This document shows positions 34,519 to 44,251 of a stretch of 64,000 nucleotides of DNA, one piece after another. The position numbers and the translations under genes are program-made. The DNA comes from CAVRTM01 sp963724015 (GTDB taxonomy: Bacteria; Actinomycetota; Actinomycetes; Actinomycetales; Dermatophilaceae). Every line of letters starts with the position of its first letter. The first letter of the stretch is position 1. The notes under the pieces were generated by a model, which did not search any database, was not told where the DNA came from, and saw only the letters and a program-made list of their open reading frames with translations. The stretch lies in NCBI GenBank assembly GCA_963724015.1, contig CAVRTM010000021.1, forward strand, positions 248,001 to 312,000. Direction: 5' to 3'.

Positions 34519-35786
34519 ATGACGCGCAGAATGACCGTCCTCGTCGCGGGAGCAGCCGTGGCCACCCTCGGGCTGACCGCCTGCAGCGGCGGCAGCGGCA
34601 GCGCCTCGGCCGGCGGGGGTGGCACGGGGGACAGCGCCAAGAAGGCGACCACCATCAAGCTGGTCGCCGCGGAGTACTCCAAGGACCACACGGCGGCGTT
34701 CTGGAAGCAGTTCGCCGAGAAGTACAAGGCCAAGACCGGCAACACCCTGGACGTGCAGATCGTCAGCTGGGACGCGATCGACCAGCAGAGCAGCACGATG
34801 ATCCAGAACAACAACGCGCCGGACATCCTCAACCTCAACGCCTATGCCAGCTACGCCAAGGACAACCTGCTCTACAGCGCCGATGACGTGCTGTCCCCGG
34901 CGGTCAAGAGCGACATGCTCGACGCCTTCGTCAAGAGCGGCACCTACCAGGGCAAGATGTACGGCATGCCGGACCTGTCGTCCGCGCGCGGCGCTGTTCT
35001 ACAACAAGGCAATGTTCGCCAAGGCCGGGATCGCCACCCCGCCCAAGACCTGGGACGAGTTCGAGGCCGACGCCAAGAAGCTGCAGGGCCTCGGTGGCGG
35101 CAGCATCGGCTACGCGATGCCGCTCGGGCCGGAGGAGGCGCAGGGCGAGTTCTCGATCTGGACGTTCAACAACGGCGGCGACTGGAAGTCCGCCGGGAAG
35201 TGGACGATCAACTCGCCCAAGAACGTCGAGACCCTCTCGTTCCTGAAGAAGCTCGCGGTCCAGGACAAGGTCACGCAGAACAACCCCGGCCGGACCAACC
35301 GCGCCGACGCGTTCAATCTGTTCAAGTCCGGCAACGTCGGCATGGTGGTCGGGTTCTCGCCCGCTGGCCGCCGACCTCGACAAGGACAAGAAGGTCAGCT
35401 ACGGCGTCGCCCCGATGCCGGTGCAAGGTGGCGGCCAGCCGCAGACCTTCGGTGTCACCGACTACCTGATGGCCTTCAAGAAGCCGGGCAACCAGGCGGC
35501 CGTCAAGGCGTTCTACGACCTGTACTACCAGAAGGACCAGGTCAACACGTTCATCAAGTCCGAGGGCTTCCTGCCGGTGACCAAGACCGGCCTGCAGGCG
35601 TTCGCGTCCGACCCGAAGCTGAAGGTCTACCTCGAGACGCTGCCCAACATCCACCTCACGCCGACCGACGACCCCACCTGGGACAAGGTCAAGCTGGACG
35701 TCCAGCAGAACATCGGTGCGGGCATCAACGGTGACCCGAAGGCCACCCTGGACAGCCTGCAGAAGACGGCCGAGAACGCCGGCTGA
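34519..35786 (+). CDS. ABC sugar importer substrate-binding lipoprotein (CUT1), two frameshifts
   Basis: Extracellular solute-binding protein family 1. ATG 34519 after GGAGG gives a lipoprotein signal ending GLTAC (Cys22). It reads cleanly to YGMPDLSSAR, then one extra base near 34990 moves to the next frame (ALFYNKAMFAKAGIATPPKT, FSIWTFNNGGDWKSAGKW), and a second near 35362 moves again (LAADLDKDKKVSYGVAPMPV, TFGVTDYLMAFKKPGNQ) to the stop at 35786. The pieces together are about 422 residues, normal for the family. It leads an operon with two permeases. The adjoining genes suggest an amino sugar, most simply N-acetylgalactosamine. Confidence 0.88.
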
Positions 35787-35788
35787 CC

Positions 35789-36781
35789 GTGGCCGACGAC
35801 CTTCGGGGCGCGGGGGCCGGCGCCACGGCCACCGCCCCCGCCCCGGCGACCGGCCCGGCCACCGCGCCGGGCCGGCGTGCCCGGCGCCGGCGGGCCCGTG
35901 ACCGCAGCTCGGCCGGTGTGGCGCTGCTGTGGCTGGGGCCGGCGCTGCTGCTGATCGCCGGGGTCGTGATCTACCCCGCGATCGAGCTGGTCAAGGCCTC
36001 GCTGAGCACCTACTCCATCACCGGCCTGCGGCTGGGGGACGCCGGCAGCAGGAACTTCAGCCACGTGCTGGCCCATCCGGCGCTCGGCACGGTGCTGGTC
36101 AACACGATGGTGTGGGTCGTCGTGGTGGTCGCGCTGACGGTGCTGGTGAGCCTGGCGGTCGCCCAGTTCCTGAGCAAGGACTTCTTCGGCCGCAAGGTGG
36201 TCCGCTACGCGATCATCGTGCCGTGGGCCGCGTCGCTGGTGATCACGGCCAAGACGTTCACGATGATCTACAACTACTACTACGGCACCCTCAACCTCGT
36301 GCTGATGAAGCTGCACGTGATCAGCACGCCCATCGACTTCCTCGGCAACGACTCCTGGACGATGCCCTCGATGATCCTCGTCGGGGTGTTCGTGTCCGTG
36401 CCGTTCACGGCCTACGTCTTCGTCGCCGGCCTCAACAACATCCCCACCGACGTCTACGAGGCGGCCCGCATCGACGGCGCCACGCCCCGGCAGACCTACT
36501 GGCGGGTGACGCTGCCCCTGCTGCGCCCTGCGCTCCTCGTGGCGAGCGTCCTCAACATCATCTACGTCTTCAACTCGTTCCCGATCATCTGGACCCTCAA
36601 CGACCGCAACCCCGGGTTCACCCACGACACCACGATCACGTTCATGTACAAGCTGGCGTTCAAGAGCGCGGAGAAGGACGTCGGCATGGCCGCGGCCGCC
36701 GGCATCTTCAACGTCCTGCTGATCCTCGTCGTGGTGGTCATCTACCTGCGCACCGTCCGGTGGCAGGAGGAGGAGAGCTGA
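35789..36781 (+). CDS. ABC sugar importer permease (MalF/UgpA type)
   Basis: A 330-residue inner-membrane permease with a long Ala/Pro/Arg-rich N-terminal tail (to about residue 40), then six helices (ALLWLGPALLLIAGVVIYPA first). The ATPase-contacting EAA loop is VYEAARIDGATPRQTYWRVT, followed by the LPLLRPALL segment. It starts 2 bp after the binding-protein stop and its TGA overlaps the ATG of the second permease. Intact, unlike both neighbours. The locus lacks an ATPase gene, so a shared MsiK-type ATPase elsewhere is expected. Confidence 0.92.
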   Translation: MADDLRGAGAGATATAPAPATGPATAPGRRARRRRARDRSSAGVALLWLGPALLLIAGVVIYPAIELVKASLSTYSITGLRLGDAGSRNFSHVLAHPALGTVLVNTMVWVVVVVALTVLVSLAVAQFLSKDFFGRKVVRYAIIVPWAASLVITAKTFTMIYNYYYGTLNLVLMKLHVISTPIDFLGNDSWTMPSMILVGVFVSVPFTAYVFVAGLNNIPTDVYEAARIDGATPRQTYWRVTLPLLRPALLVASVLNIIYVFNSFPIIWTLNDRNPGFTHDTTITFMYKLAFKSAEKDVGMAAAAGIFNVLLILVVVVIYLRTVRWQEEES

Positions 36782-37669
36782 TGGCCACCGTCTCGCAGGC
36801 CCCGGCGCGCGTGTCCGGCACAGGTCGTGCCGCGGCAGAAGGTCGGCTGGCAGCGGCACCGTCGCTGGGTGATGCCGGTTGCCGGCCTGTTCGTGGCGCT
36901 GGCGTTCCTGTGGCCCTACATCGTCATGCTGCTCAACTCGCTGCGGCCCAGCAGCGACGTCGTGCAGACGCCGGCGACGCTGCTGCCCCGGGTCTGGCAG
37001 CTGTCGACGTACTCCCAGGTGCTCGGCGACGACCGGTTCCTGAACTGGCTGAAGACCTCGGTGATCGTGGCGACCACCTCGACCGTGATCGTGGTCCTGG
37101 TTGCCATCCCGGCGGCGTACTTCACCGCCCGCTTCCGCTTCCCGGGCCGGATCGCGTTCCTCTTCCTCGTGCTGGTGACCCAGATGTTCTCGCCGACCTC
37201 GCTGGTGGTGGGGCTCTACCGGGAGTTCTTCAACCTCAACCTGGTCAACACCTACCTGTCGATCATCCTCACCAACGCCGCGTTCAACCTCGCGTTCGCG
37301 GTCTGGATCCTGCACGGGTTCTTCTCCTCGATCCCGAAGGAGGTGGAGGAGGCCGCACACCTTGACGGCTGCGGCCGGGTGCGCACGCTGCTGCGGATCA
37401 TGCTGCCGCTGACGCTGCCCGGGGTCGTGACGGCGATCGTGTTCACCTTCATCGCCGCGTGGAACGAGTACGTCGTCGCGCTGACCCTGATGCTGGACGA
37501 CGCGAGGAAGCCGCTGACGGTCGGCATCACGTCGTACGTCACGGGCTACGAGCAGCACTGGGACCAGCTGTTCGCCGCCTCGATCTTCGCGATCATCCCC
37601 GTCGTGATCCTCTTCGCGTTCATCGAGAAGCACCTCGTCGGCGGCCTGACCGCCGGGTCGATCAAGTGA
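36781..37669 (+). CDS. ABC sugar importer permease (MalG/UgpE type), N-terminal frameshift
   Basis: The ATG at 36781 overlaps the stop of the first permease (TGATG) and reads MATVSQAPARVSG, but the conserved body is one frame over: QVVPRQKVGW and then the intact permease from about 36827. One extra base near 36820 explains this. The body has six helices (VMPVAGLFVALAFLWPYIVM first) and the EAA loop VEEAAHLDGCGRVRTLLRIM with LPLTLPGV. The C-terminus GGLTAGSIK is typical of the MalG group. Together with the first permease it forms the CUT1 membrane channel. Confidence 0.9.
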
Positions 37670-37673
37670 GGGC

Positions 37674-38891
37674 TCAGCCCAGCCACTGACCCGCTCGCAG
37701 CACCGACCCCAGCCTGAGGTCGTCGTCCACGACGAGGACGTCGGCCCGGCGCCCCGCCTCCAGCGCGCCGACATCGGCGAGGGCGAGGGTCCGCGCGGGG
37801 GTCTGCGACGCGGCTCGTACGGCGTCCTGCAGCGGGACCCCCGCGTCCTGGACGCACCAGCGCACGACCTCCAGCAGCGTGGCGACGCCGCCGGCGATGC
37901 TGCCGCCGTCGGCCAGCCGCGCGGTGCGGCCGGCCACCACCACGTCGCGCCCGCCCAGCGCGTAGGTGCCCTCCGGCATGCCGCTCGCGGCCATGGCGTC
38001 GGTGATCAGGCAGATCCCGTCGGCGCCGACGACGTCGAAGAGCATCCGCACCGTCCCGGCGTCGAGGTGCACGCCGTCGCCGACGACCTCCAGGACGGCC
38101 TCGCCGCGAGCGGCCTGTGCCAGGCAGGCGGCCACGGGGCCGGGGGCGCGGTGGTGCAGGGGCGGCATGCCGTTGAAGACGTGGGTGACCAGGGGGCGGC
38201 CGCCGCGTGGCGCCGTCTCCAGCGCCGACCGCAGCGAGGCCCACGCGGTGGCGGCGTCGGCGTCGGTGTGGCCGAGCGCCGGGAGGATGCCGCGGTCGGC
38301 GAGCAGGGCCGGGAGCGTCCCGCCGCCGGGTCGTTCCGGGGCGAAGGTCATCTGGGTCAGCGCGTGTGCGGCGCCGCCCCGGGCGGCCGCCTCGCCCAGC
38401 GCCTCGAGCAGCGACGGGTCCACGTCGGTGAGCGCGGCCGGGTCCTGCGCGCCACGCCGCGCGTGCGAGAGGAACGGGCCCTCGAGGTGGATGCCGGCGA
38501 GGTCACCGGCCGCCACCAGGGCTGCGCAGGTGGCGACGCCGGCGACCAGGGCCTCGCGGCTGCCCGAGACCAGGCTGCCCAGCAGTGTCGTCGTACCGCT
38601 GCGGTGGTGGTGGCGCGCGGCGGTGGCGGACGCGCCACGGTCCGCCGAGAACTCACCTCCGGCGCCGCCGTGGCAGTGCACGTCGACCGCGCCGGGCAGC
38701 AGCGTGGCCCCGGCCGGCCAGCCCTCGGGGAGGGACGCCGACTGCCACGCGGCGGGCAGGTCGCGGGCGTGGCCGGCGAAGCGGATGCGGGTGCCCTCGA
38801 CCACCACGGCGCCCTCGGGGACCACGGCGTCGGGCAGCACCAGGCGCCCGGTCAGCAGCAGCGGGGAACCGGCGGGCGCGGGGCCGGTCAC
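37674..38891 (-). CDS. nagA: N-acetylhexosamine-6-phosphate deacetylase (NagA/AgaA)
   Basis: Metal-dependent amidohydrolase, 405 residues, removing acetate from GlcNAc-6-P or GalNAc-6-P. Metal-binding and catalytic segments are GAVDVHCHGG (His72, His74), GIHLEGPF, LGHTDAD, THVFNGMPPLHHR, GDGVHLD and the catalytic Asp in LITDAMAASG. C-terminal TPARTLALADVGALEAGRRA is typical. Its start overlaps the deoR stop by 4 bp. The sequence does not by itself separate the GlcNAc and GalNAc enzymes; the linked PfkB kinase and aldolase favour GalNAc. Confidence 0.93.
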   Translation of the reverse strand: MTGPAPAGSPLLLTGRLVLPDAVVPEGAVVVEGTRIRFAGHARDLPAAWQSASLPEGWPAGATLLPGAVDVHCHGGAGGEFSADRGASATAARHHHRSGTTTLLGSLVSGSREALVAGVATCAALVAAGDLAGIHLEGPFLSHARRGAQDPAALTDVDPSLLEALGEAAARGGAAHALTQMTFAPERPGGGTLPALLADRGILPALGHTDADAATAWASLRSALETAPRGGRPLVTHVFNGMPPLHHRAPGPVAACLAQAARGEAVLEVVGDGVHLDAGTVRMLFDVVGADGICLITDAMAASGMPEGTYALGGRDVVVAGRTARLADGGSIAGGVATLLEVVRWCVQDAGVPLQDAVRAASQTPARTLALADVGALEAGRRADVLVVDDDLRLGSVLRAGQWLG

Positions 38892-39700
38892 CGGTCGCTC
38901 CCGCCGACGATCGTCACGCGCACGCCGGCCTCGCGCAGTTCCGCGAGCGCGGCGTCCGGGGCGGTGGGATCGGTGATCAGCGTGTCGACGGCGCCGGACT
39001 CGCAGATCCGCGCGAACGTCGTGCGGCCGACCTTGTCACCGGTGGTCACGACCACCACGCGCTCGGCCCGGCTGACCATCGCGGCGTTGATGCTCGCCTC
39101 GTCGTCGTGCCGGCAGGTCGCGCCGGTGGTGGCGGTCAGGCCGTCGACGCCGATCACGAGCAGGTCGAGCCAGAGCTGGGACATGGCCGCGATGGCGATC
39201 GGACCGGTCTGCTCGTAGGACTCGGAGCGGGCCACCCCGCCCAGGCCGATGCAGCGCACCGCCGGGCGCAGCACCATCTCGGTGGCGATGTTCAGGGCGT
39301 TGGTGACCACCGTGACGGCCGGTCGCAGGCCGGTGGCGGCGATCTCGGGACGGCTGGCCAGCTCGCGGGCCACGGCGCTGGTCGTCGTGCCTCCGTTGAG
39401 GCCGACCACGGCGCCCGGCTCGACCAGGTCAGCCGCGGCGACCGCGATCTGCTGCTTGGCGCCGTCCTGCGAGGCGCTCTTGTAGCGCGCGGGCAGGTCG
39501 TAGGCCACGGCCGTGGCGAGGACGCCCCCGTGGGTCCGGGTCGCCAGCTGCTGGGCGGCGAGCTCGTTGAAGTCCCGCCGCACCGTGGCCTCGGACACGC
39601 CGAGCTCACCGCACACCTCGGCGACGGACAGCCGGCCGCGCTCGGCCAGCAGCTGCAGCAGCTGGCTCCAGCGCGGGGCGCGGTCGTGTGTCGCGGCCAT
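38888..39700 (-). CDS. DeoR/GlpR family transcriptional regulator (AgaR-like)
   Basis: A 270-residue sugar-phosphate-responsive repressor type. ATG 39700, preceded by GGAAGGAAG, is preferred over an upstream in-frame GTG. N-terminal HTH: LLQLLAERGRLSVAEVCGEL, GVSEATVRRDFNELAAQ. The C-terminal DeoRC domain has VGLNGGTTTSAVARELA, VVTNALNIATEM, VIGVDGLTATTGATCRHDDE and RVVVVTTGDKVGRTTFARIC. It is divergent from the SIS-domain gene, with an inverted repeat operator between them, and is co-transcribed with nagA. Likely effector is a tagatose or galactosamine phosphate, by analogy with AgaR. Confidence 0.9.
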   Translation of the reverse strand: MAATHDRAPRWSQLLQLLAERGRLSVAEVCGELGVSEATVRRDFNELAAQQLATRTHGGVLATAVAYDLPARYKSASQDGAKQQIAVAAADLVEPGAVVGLNGGTTTSAVARELASRPEIAATGLRPAVTVVTNALNIATEMVLRPAVRCIGLGGVARSESYEQTGPIAIAAMSQLWLDLLVIGVDGLTATTGATCRHDDEASINAAMVSRAERVVVVTTGDKVGRTTFARICESGAVDTLITDPTAPDAALAELREAGVRVTIVGGSDR

Positions 39701-39778
39701 CTCGGCTTCCTTCCGGTGGACGGTGGGCTCACCGTAGTCGTCCGGTCCGCCGCACTGGCCGGCAACGCCCATGATGGA

Positions 39779-39810
39779 TTACGATCGTTTGACGCCAACA
39801 CCAATCGTAA
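39779..39810. promoter_or_regulatory. Candidate DeoR operator in the divergent deoR/SIS promoter
   Basis: Perfect inverted heptamers TTACGAT (39779-39785) and ATCGTAA (39804-39810) separated by 18 nt, with a further ATCGTTT at 39784-39790. It is located 79 bp before deoR and 20 bp before the SIS gene. Confidence 0.6.
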
Positions 39811-39829
39811 GTGATCTTCGGGAGTCGCC

Positions 39830-40753
39830 ATGCCGTTCAACCCGCACAGTTTTCTCCAGGAGGAGATCCTCACCCAGCCCGACGACTGGGCGCGGGTCGT
39901 CTCCCGGGTGGACGAGGCGCGAGCGGCGCTGCCGCCGGTCGGCGCCCGGCTGGCCGTCGTCGGCTGCGGCACCTCCTTCTACATGGCCCAGGCCTACGCC
40001 GCGCTGCGCGAGCGGGCCGGGCAGGGCGAGACCGACGCCTTCGCCGCCAGCGAGCACCGGCTGCACCGCGGGTACGACGCGGTCCTGGTGATCACCCGCT
40101 CCGGCACCACCACCGAGGTCCTCGAGGTGCTCACCGAGCTCAAGCGCCGCGGGACGCCGACCACGGCGATCGTCGCCACGGCCGGCACCCCGGCCACCGA
40201 GCTGGCCGACCGGGTGATCCTGCTGAGCGAGGTGGACGAGCAGTCCGTCGTGCAGACCCGGTTCGCCACGACGGCGCTGGCCCTGCTGCGGGCCTCGCTG
40301 GGCGAGGACCTCACCGGCGCCATCGCGGACGCCCGCGCGGTGCTGGCGCAGGACGAGGCGCAGGGCCTGGCCGGCCTGGTGGACGCCGAGCAGCTGACCT
40401 TCCTCGGCCGCGGCTGGACCGTCGGGCTGGCCGAGGAGGCGGGGCTGAAGCTGCGCGAGTCGGCCCAGCTGTGGACCGAGTCCTACCCCGCGATGGAGTA
40501 CCGCCACGGCCCGATCAGCATCGCGGCGCCGGGGCGGGCGACGTGGGCGTTCGGGGACGGTGCCGGAGGGCCTGGCCGACCAGGTCGAGGCGACCGGCGC
40601 CCGCTTCGAGCACCGCGACATCGACCCGATGGCCGACCTCGTCCGCCTGCACCGGCTCTGCCTGGCCAAGGCCCGGCGGCCGACGTGGACCCCGACAACC
40701 CCCGCTCCCTGACCCGCTCGATCGTCCTGTCGGACGCCGGCGGGCACCGGTAG
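39830..40753 (+). CDS. agaS: SIS-domain sugar-phosphate isomerase/deaminase (AgaS-like), frameshifted near the end
   Basis: Two SIS domains resembling the isomerase half of glucosamine synthetase. Key segments: RLAVVGCGTSFYMAQAYAAL, ITRSGTTTEVLEVLTEL, FLGRGWTVGLAEEAGLKLRE and TESYPAMEYRHGPIS. After WAFG, an extra base near 40557 moves the frame (TVPEGLADQVEATGARFEHR), and a compensating change near 40680 restores it (VDPDNPRSLTRSIVLSDAGG). Total about 307 residues. In the known Aga pathway AgaS converts galactosamine-6-phosphate to tagatose-6-phosphate plus ammonia; that role fits the neighbours. Starts 20 bp after the operator. Confidence 0.85.
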   Translation: MPFNPHSFLQEEILTQPDDWARVVSRVDEARAALPPVGARLAVVGCGTSFYMAQAYAALRERAGQGETDAFAASEHRLHRGYDAVLVITRSGTTTEVLEVLTELKRRGTPTTAIVATAGTPATELADRVILLSEVDEQSVVQTRFATTALALLRASLGEDLTGAIADARAVLAQDEAQGLAGLVDAEQLTFLGRGWTVGLAEEAGLKLRESAQLWTESYPAMEYRHGPISIAAPGRATWAFGDGAGGPGRPGRGDRRPLRAPRHRPDGRPRPPAPALPGQGPAADVDPDNPRSLTRSIVLSDAGGHR

Positions 40754-40764
40754 CGTTGCCCGGC

Positions 40765-41704
40765 ATGCGTGAGGTCGTGGCCGCCGTCGACGTCGGCGGC
40801 ACCCGGGTCAAGGCGGCCCTGGTCGACCGGTCGTACGACGTCGTCGCGGCCCTGACCGTGCCCACCCCGGCGGACGTCGCGGCCGACGTCGGGGGCACCG
40901 TGGCCTCGGCGGTGGCCGAGCTGCTCCGTCCGCCGGCTGCGCCTCCGGGCGCGCCGGCGACGCCGGGCAGCACGCCGAGCCGGTGCAGGTCGTCGGCTGC
41001 GGCGTGGTCGTCCCGGGGCTGGTCGACGAGCGACGCGGCGTGGGCCTGTGGTCGGCCAACCTGGGCTGGCGCGACCTGCCGGTCGGCGAGGCGGTGACCG
41101 CGCGCCTACGGGTGCCGACCGCGGTCGGGCACGACGTGCGGGCCGGGCTGCTGGCCGAGACCCGGCTCGGGGCGGCCCGAGGTGCCCGGCACGCGCTGTT
41201 CCTGCCGGTCGGCACCGGCATCGCCGGCGCGCTGCTGCTGGACGGGTGTGCTCATCTCGGCCGACGGCTGGGCCGGCGAGCTCGGCCACATGGTGGTCGA
41301 CCCCGCCGGACCGCCGTGCGCCTGCGGCGCCGCGGGGTGCCTGGAGACGGTCGGCTCGCGCGGCGGCGGTCGAACGCGCGTACGCCGCGACGACCGGCCG
41401 GCGCTGCTCGGCCGAGCAGGTGGCCGCCCTGACCGCGGCCGGCGACCCGGCGGCGGCGCGGGTGTGGGAGCGGGCGGTGTCCGCCCTCGGCGCCGCGATC
41501 GCCGCGACCGTGACGCTCACCGGGGTGGACCTCGTCCTCCTCGGCGGAGGTCTGGCGCAGAGCGGTGAGACGCTGCTGGGCCCCTTGCGCGCGGACCTCG
41601 ACGCCCGGCTGACGTTCCAGCGCCGCCCCCGCCTGGAGCGGGCGGCCCTCGGCGACCGTGCCGGGTGCCTCGGCGCCGCGTGCCTGGCGTGGGACGCGCT
41701 GTGA
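40765..41704 (+). CDS. ROK-family sugar kinase, three frameshifts
   Basis: ATG 40765 begins VAAVDVGGTRVKAALVDRSY, the ROK phosphate-binding motif. After about 65 residues the frame moves (VQVVGCGVVVPGLVDERRGV, PTAVGHDVRAGLLAETRLGA, LFLPVGTGIAGALLLDG), moves again near 41247 (VLISADGWAGELGHMVVDPA, then CACGAAGCLE, the ROK zinc-binding cysteines), and a third time near 41365 (AAAVERAYAATTGR, DLVLLGGGLAQSGETLL) to the TGA at 41704. Summed length about 313 residues, normal. Likely phosphorylates the imported amino sugar at C6, as AgaK does in non-PTS GalNAc pathways. The stop overlaps the pfkB GTG. Confidence 0.85.
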
Positions 41705-42640
41705 TCCTCACCGTCACGCTCAACGCCGCCCTCGACGTCACCTACGACGTCGACGAGGTCGTCGCGCACCGGAGCCACCGCGTCACCGCCGTACGGCAGC
41801 GGGCCGGGGGCAAGGGCGTCAACGTCGCCGTCGGTCCTCGCGCGGACGGGCCGTGAGGTGGTCGCCACCGGGTATGCCGGGGGCCGGACCGGCGCGGACC
41901 TGTGCGCCGACCTCGACGCGCGGGGGATCGCCCACCGGTTCGTCGACGGCGGCGACGCGCGCCGTACCGTCACGGTCGTCTCGGCCGCGCACGGCGACGC
42001 CACGGTCTTCAACGAGCCGGGCCCCGTGGTGCCGGCGGACGCGTGGACCTCGCTGGTGCGCCTCCTCGGCGACCTCGTGCGCGAGCACGGCGCCGGCGTG
42101 GTCGTCCTCTCCGGGAGCCTGCCCCGCGGTCTGCCGGCGGACGCGTGCGCGCAGCTGGTCGGGGTCGCTCACGCGAACGGCGCCCTGGCTGTCGTCGACG
42201 TGGACGGCGCGGCCCTGCGCGACGCCGTCACGGCCGCACCCGAGGTGGTCAAGCCCAACCGCCACGAGCTGCTCTCGGCCACGGGCTGCACCGACATCGC
42301 CACCGGCGTGGGGGTGCTGCGGTCCAGCCGGCGCCCGCGACGTCGTCGTGTCGGACGGAGCCGAGGGCCTCCTGGTGTTCCCGCAGCACGGCCGCCCGCT
42401 GCGCGTCTGGTTGCCGATCCGTTGTCAGGCAACCCGACCGGCGCCGGTGACGCGCTCGTCGCGGCAGTGGCCTCCGGTCTGGAGGCGGGCGAGCCGTGGC
42501 CGGTGGTGGCCACGCGGGCGGTGGCCTGGTCCGCCGCCGCGGTGCTGCAGCCGGTGGCCGGCGAGGTGGACCCCGACGACGCGAGCGACCTGGAGAGCCG
42601 GGTCCGGATGGAGGAGACCGATGACGCTGTGCCGGCTTGA
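41701..42640 (+). CDS. PfkB-family hexose-phosphate kinase (tagatose-6-phosphate / 1-phosphofructokinase type), frameshifted
   Basis: GTG 41701 overlaps the ROK stop. It begins ILTVTLNAALDVTYDVDEVV and RAGGKGVNVA, the 1-PFK/LacC signature. Frame changes near 41832, 42330 and 42415 are needed to read REVVATGYAGGRTGADLCAD, VVVLSGSLPRGLPADACAQL, KPNRHELLSATG, ARDVVVSDGAEGLLVFPQ and finally SGNPTGAGDALVAAVASGLE, the catalytic GAGD motif. Combined length about 312 residues. With the adjoining aldolase the expected role is tagatose-6-phosphate to tagatose-1,6-bisphosphate. Its last 20 bp overlap the aldolase start. Confidence 0.85.
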
Positions 42641-43457
42641 CGAGGTGCTGCGGACCGCAGCCGAGTGCGGGCGGGGGGTCGGCGCCTTCAACGTGATCCA
42701 GATCGAGCACGCCGAGGCGCTCGTGGCCGCCGCCGAGACCACGGGCCTGCCCGTGGTGCTCCAGATCAGCGAGAACGCGGTGCGCTACCACGGTGCGCTG
42801 GCGCCGATCGCCCTGGCGACCAAGGCGGTCGCCGAGCGGGCCACGGTGCCCTGCGTGCTGCACCTGGACCACGCGGTCACCGAGTCGCTGGTCGACGAGG
42901 CGGTGGCGCTCGGGTTCACGTCGGTCATGTTCGACGCGTCCCGGCTGGATGACGCCGCCAACCGCGAGCTGACCCGGGCGGTCGTCCAGCGGTGCCACGC
43001 CGCGGGCGTCAGCGTCGAGGCCGAGCTCGGCGAGATCGGTGGCAAGGACGGCGTGCACGCGCCGGGCGTGCGCACCGACCCGGGCGAGGCCGCGGCGTTC
43101 GTCGCGGACACCGGTGTCGACGCGCTCGCCGTGGCAGTGGGGTCCTCGCACGCGATGACCAGCCGGACGGCCCGGATCGACCTGGACCTCGTGGCGGCCA
43201 TCCACGCGGCGGTGCCGGTGCCGCTGGTGCTGCACGGCTCCTCCGGGGTGCCGGACATCGACCTCGTCGGCGCGGTGGAGGCCGGCATGACCAAGATCAA
43301 CATCGCGACGCACCTGAACTCCGTGTTCACCCAGGCGGTCCGGGACCACCTCGCCGCCGACCCGGCGGTGGTCGACACCCGCAAGTACCTCGGGGCCGGA
43401 CGTGCCGCCGTGGAGGACGAGACCATCCGGCTGATGAGCATGCTCGCCCGCCGCTGA
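42621..43457 (+). CDS. Class II fructose/tagatose-bisphosphate aldolase
   Basis: Zinc-dependent aldolase of the GatY/KbaY group, 278 residues, intact. ATG 42621 follows GGAGGAG. Features: GAFNVIQIEHAEALVAAA, LHLDHAVTESLVDEAV (zinc His), SVMFDASRLDDAANRELT, VSVEAELGEIGGKDG (metal Glu), VAVGSSHAM, LVLHGSSGVPDIDLVGAVEA (zinc His) and KINIATHLNSVFTQ. It cleaves ketose-1,6-bisphosphates to triose phosphates. Short length and the pathway context support tagatose-1,6-bisphosphate as substrate and place it last in the degradative route. Confidence 0.93.
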   Translation: MTLCRLDEVLRTAAECGRGVGAFNVIQIEHAEALVAAAETTGLPVVLQISENAVRYHGALAPIALATKAVAERATVPCVLHLDHAVTESLVDEAVALGFTSVMFDASRLDDAANRELTRAVVQRCHAAGVSVEAELGEIGGKDGVHAPGVRTDPGEAAAFVADTGVDALAVAVGSSHAMTSRTARIDLDLVAAIHAAVPVPLVLHGSSGVPDIDLVGAVEAGMTKINIATHLNSVFTQAVRDHLAADPAVVDTRKYLGAGRAAVEDETIRLMSMLARR

Positions 43458-43498
43458 GGCGACCCTGTGCCCCGGGTGCGCGGAGGGCTGCCGGTGCG

Positions 43499-43979
43499 TC
43501 AGGCGGCGGGGCGGCAGCGGTGGGGAGCGAAGACCCACACCCGCAGCAGCACGAACCGCAGCACCCCCGCCGCGAGGTTGGCCGCCAGCAGCACGCCGAC
43601 CTCCAGTGCCCGGCTGGGCTCGTCGTTCACCGCCTCGAGAACGGCGAGCGAGCCGCTGGTCAGGATCAGGCCGATCAGGAACACGAGCATGCCCTCGAGC
43701 TGGGCGCGGAGGGCGCCGGCGCGGCCGGACAGCTTGAACGTCAGCCGACGGTTCGCTGAGGTGTCGAAGACGGCGGTGAGCAGCCACGCCGCGACGTTGG
43801 AGAGCTGGGCGCCGAGTCACGTCGCGCAGCAGGGCGTACAGGCCGACGTAGGCGAGGGTGGAGGCGATACCGATCAGGGTGTACCAGACCAGCTGGGCCG
43901 TGAGCCGCCCGGTCGACCTGGTCCGCGAGCCTGCATCCGGGGCGGCCTCCGTCGCACCGCCGCGCTCGCTACGAACCAT
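43499..43979 (-). CDS. GtrA-family membrane protein, one frameshift
   Basis: Small polytopic protein with four helices. ATG 43979; residues about 24-50 read LTAQLVWYTLIGIASTLAYV. Near 43812 the frame changes and the rest follows one frame over: GAQLSNVAAWLLTAVFDTSA, NRRLTFKLSG, LVFLIGLILTSGSLAVLEAV, VLLAANLAAGVLRFVLLRVW. The NxxRTF/L-type motif (here NRRLTF) and four-helix layout are diagnostic of GtrA. Such proteins help flip polyprenyl-linked sugars for cell-surface glycan synthesis. It converges on the aldolase gene and is unlikely to share the sugar catabolic function. Confidence 0.82.
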
Positions 43980-44251
43980 CACCGACGTCGACCTCCACTG
44001 CCCGTAGCGTCATGGGGGTGCCGCCCATGGTGGCCGCCTCTGTGTCCTGCCCGTCCCGCCCGTCCCGCGCGCGGTGCCCGCAGGAGGGTGACCCTGCGCA
44101 ACAAACTACCAAGGATGTCCTCCGGCCCGTCTGGCGGTGCACGACCGACGTCGGCGTGGAGCTGGGCTGGGCCTGCGGGGCCGCAGGACATTGCCTGCGC
44201 CGCGTGGGCGGGCCATGCTGTCGTCGGAGGCGACGGCGGAGGGCGGTACCT

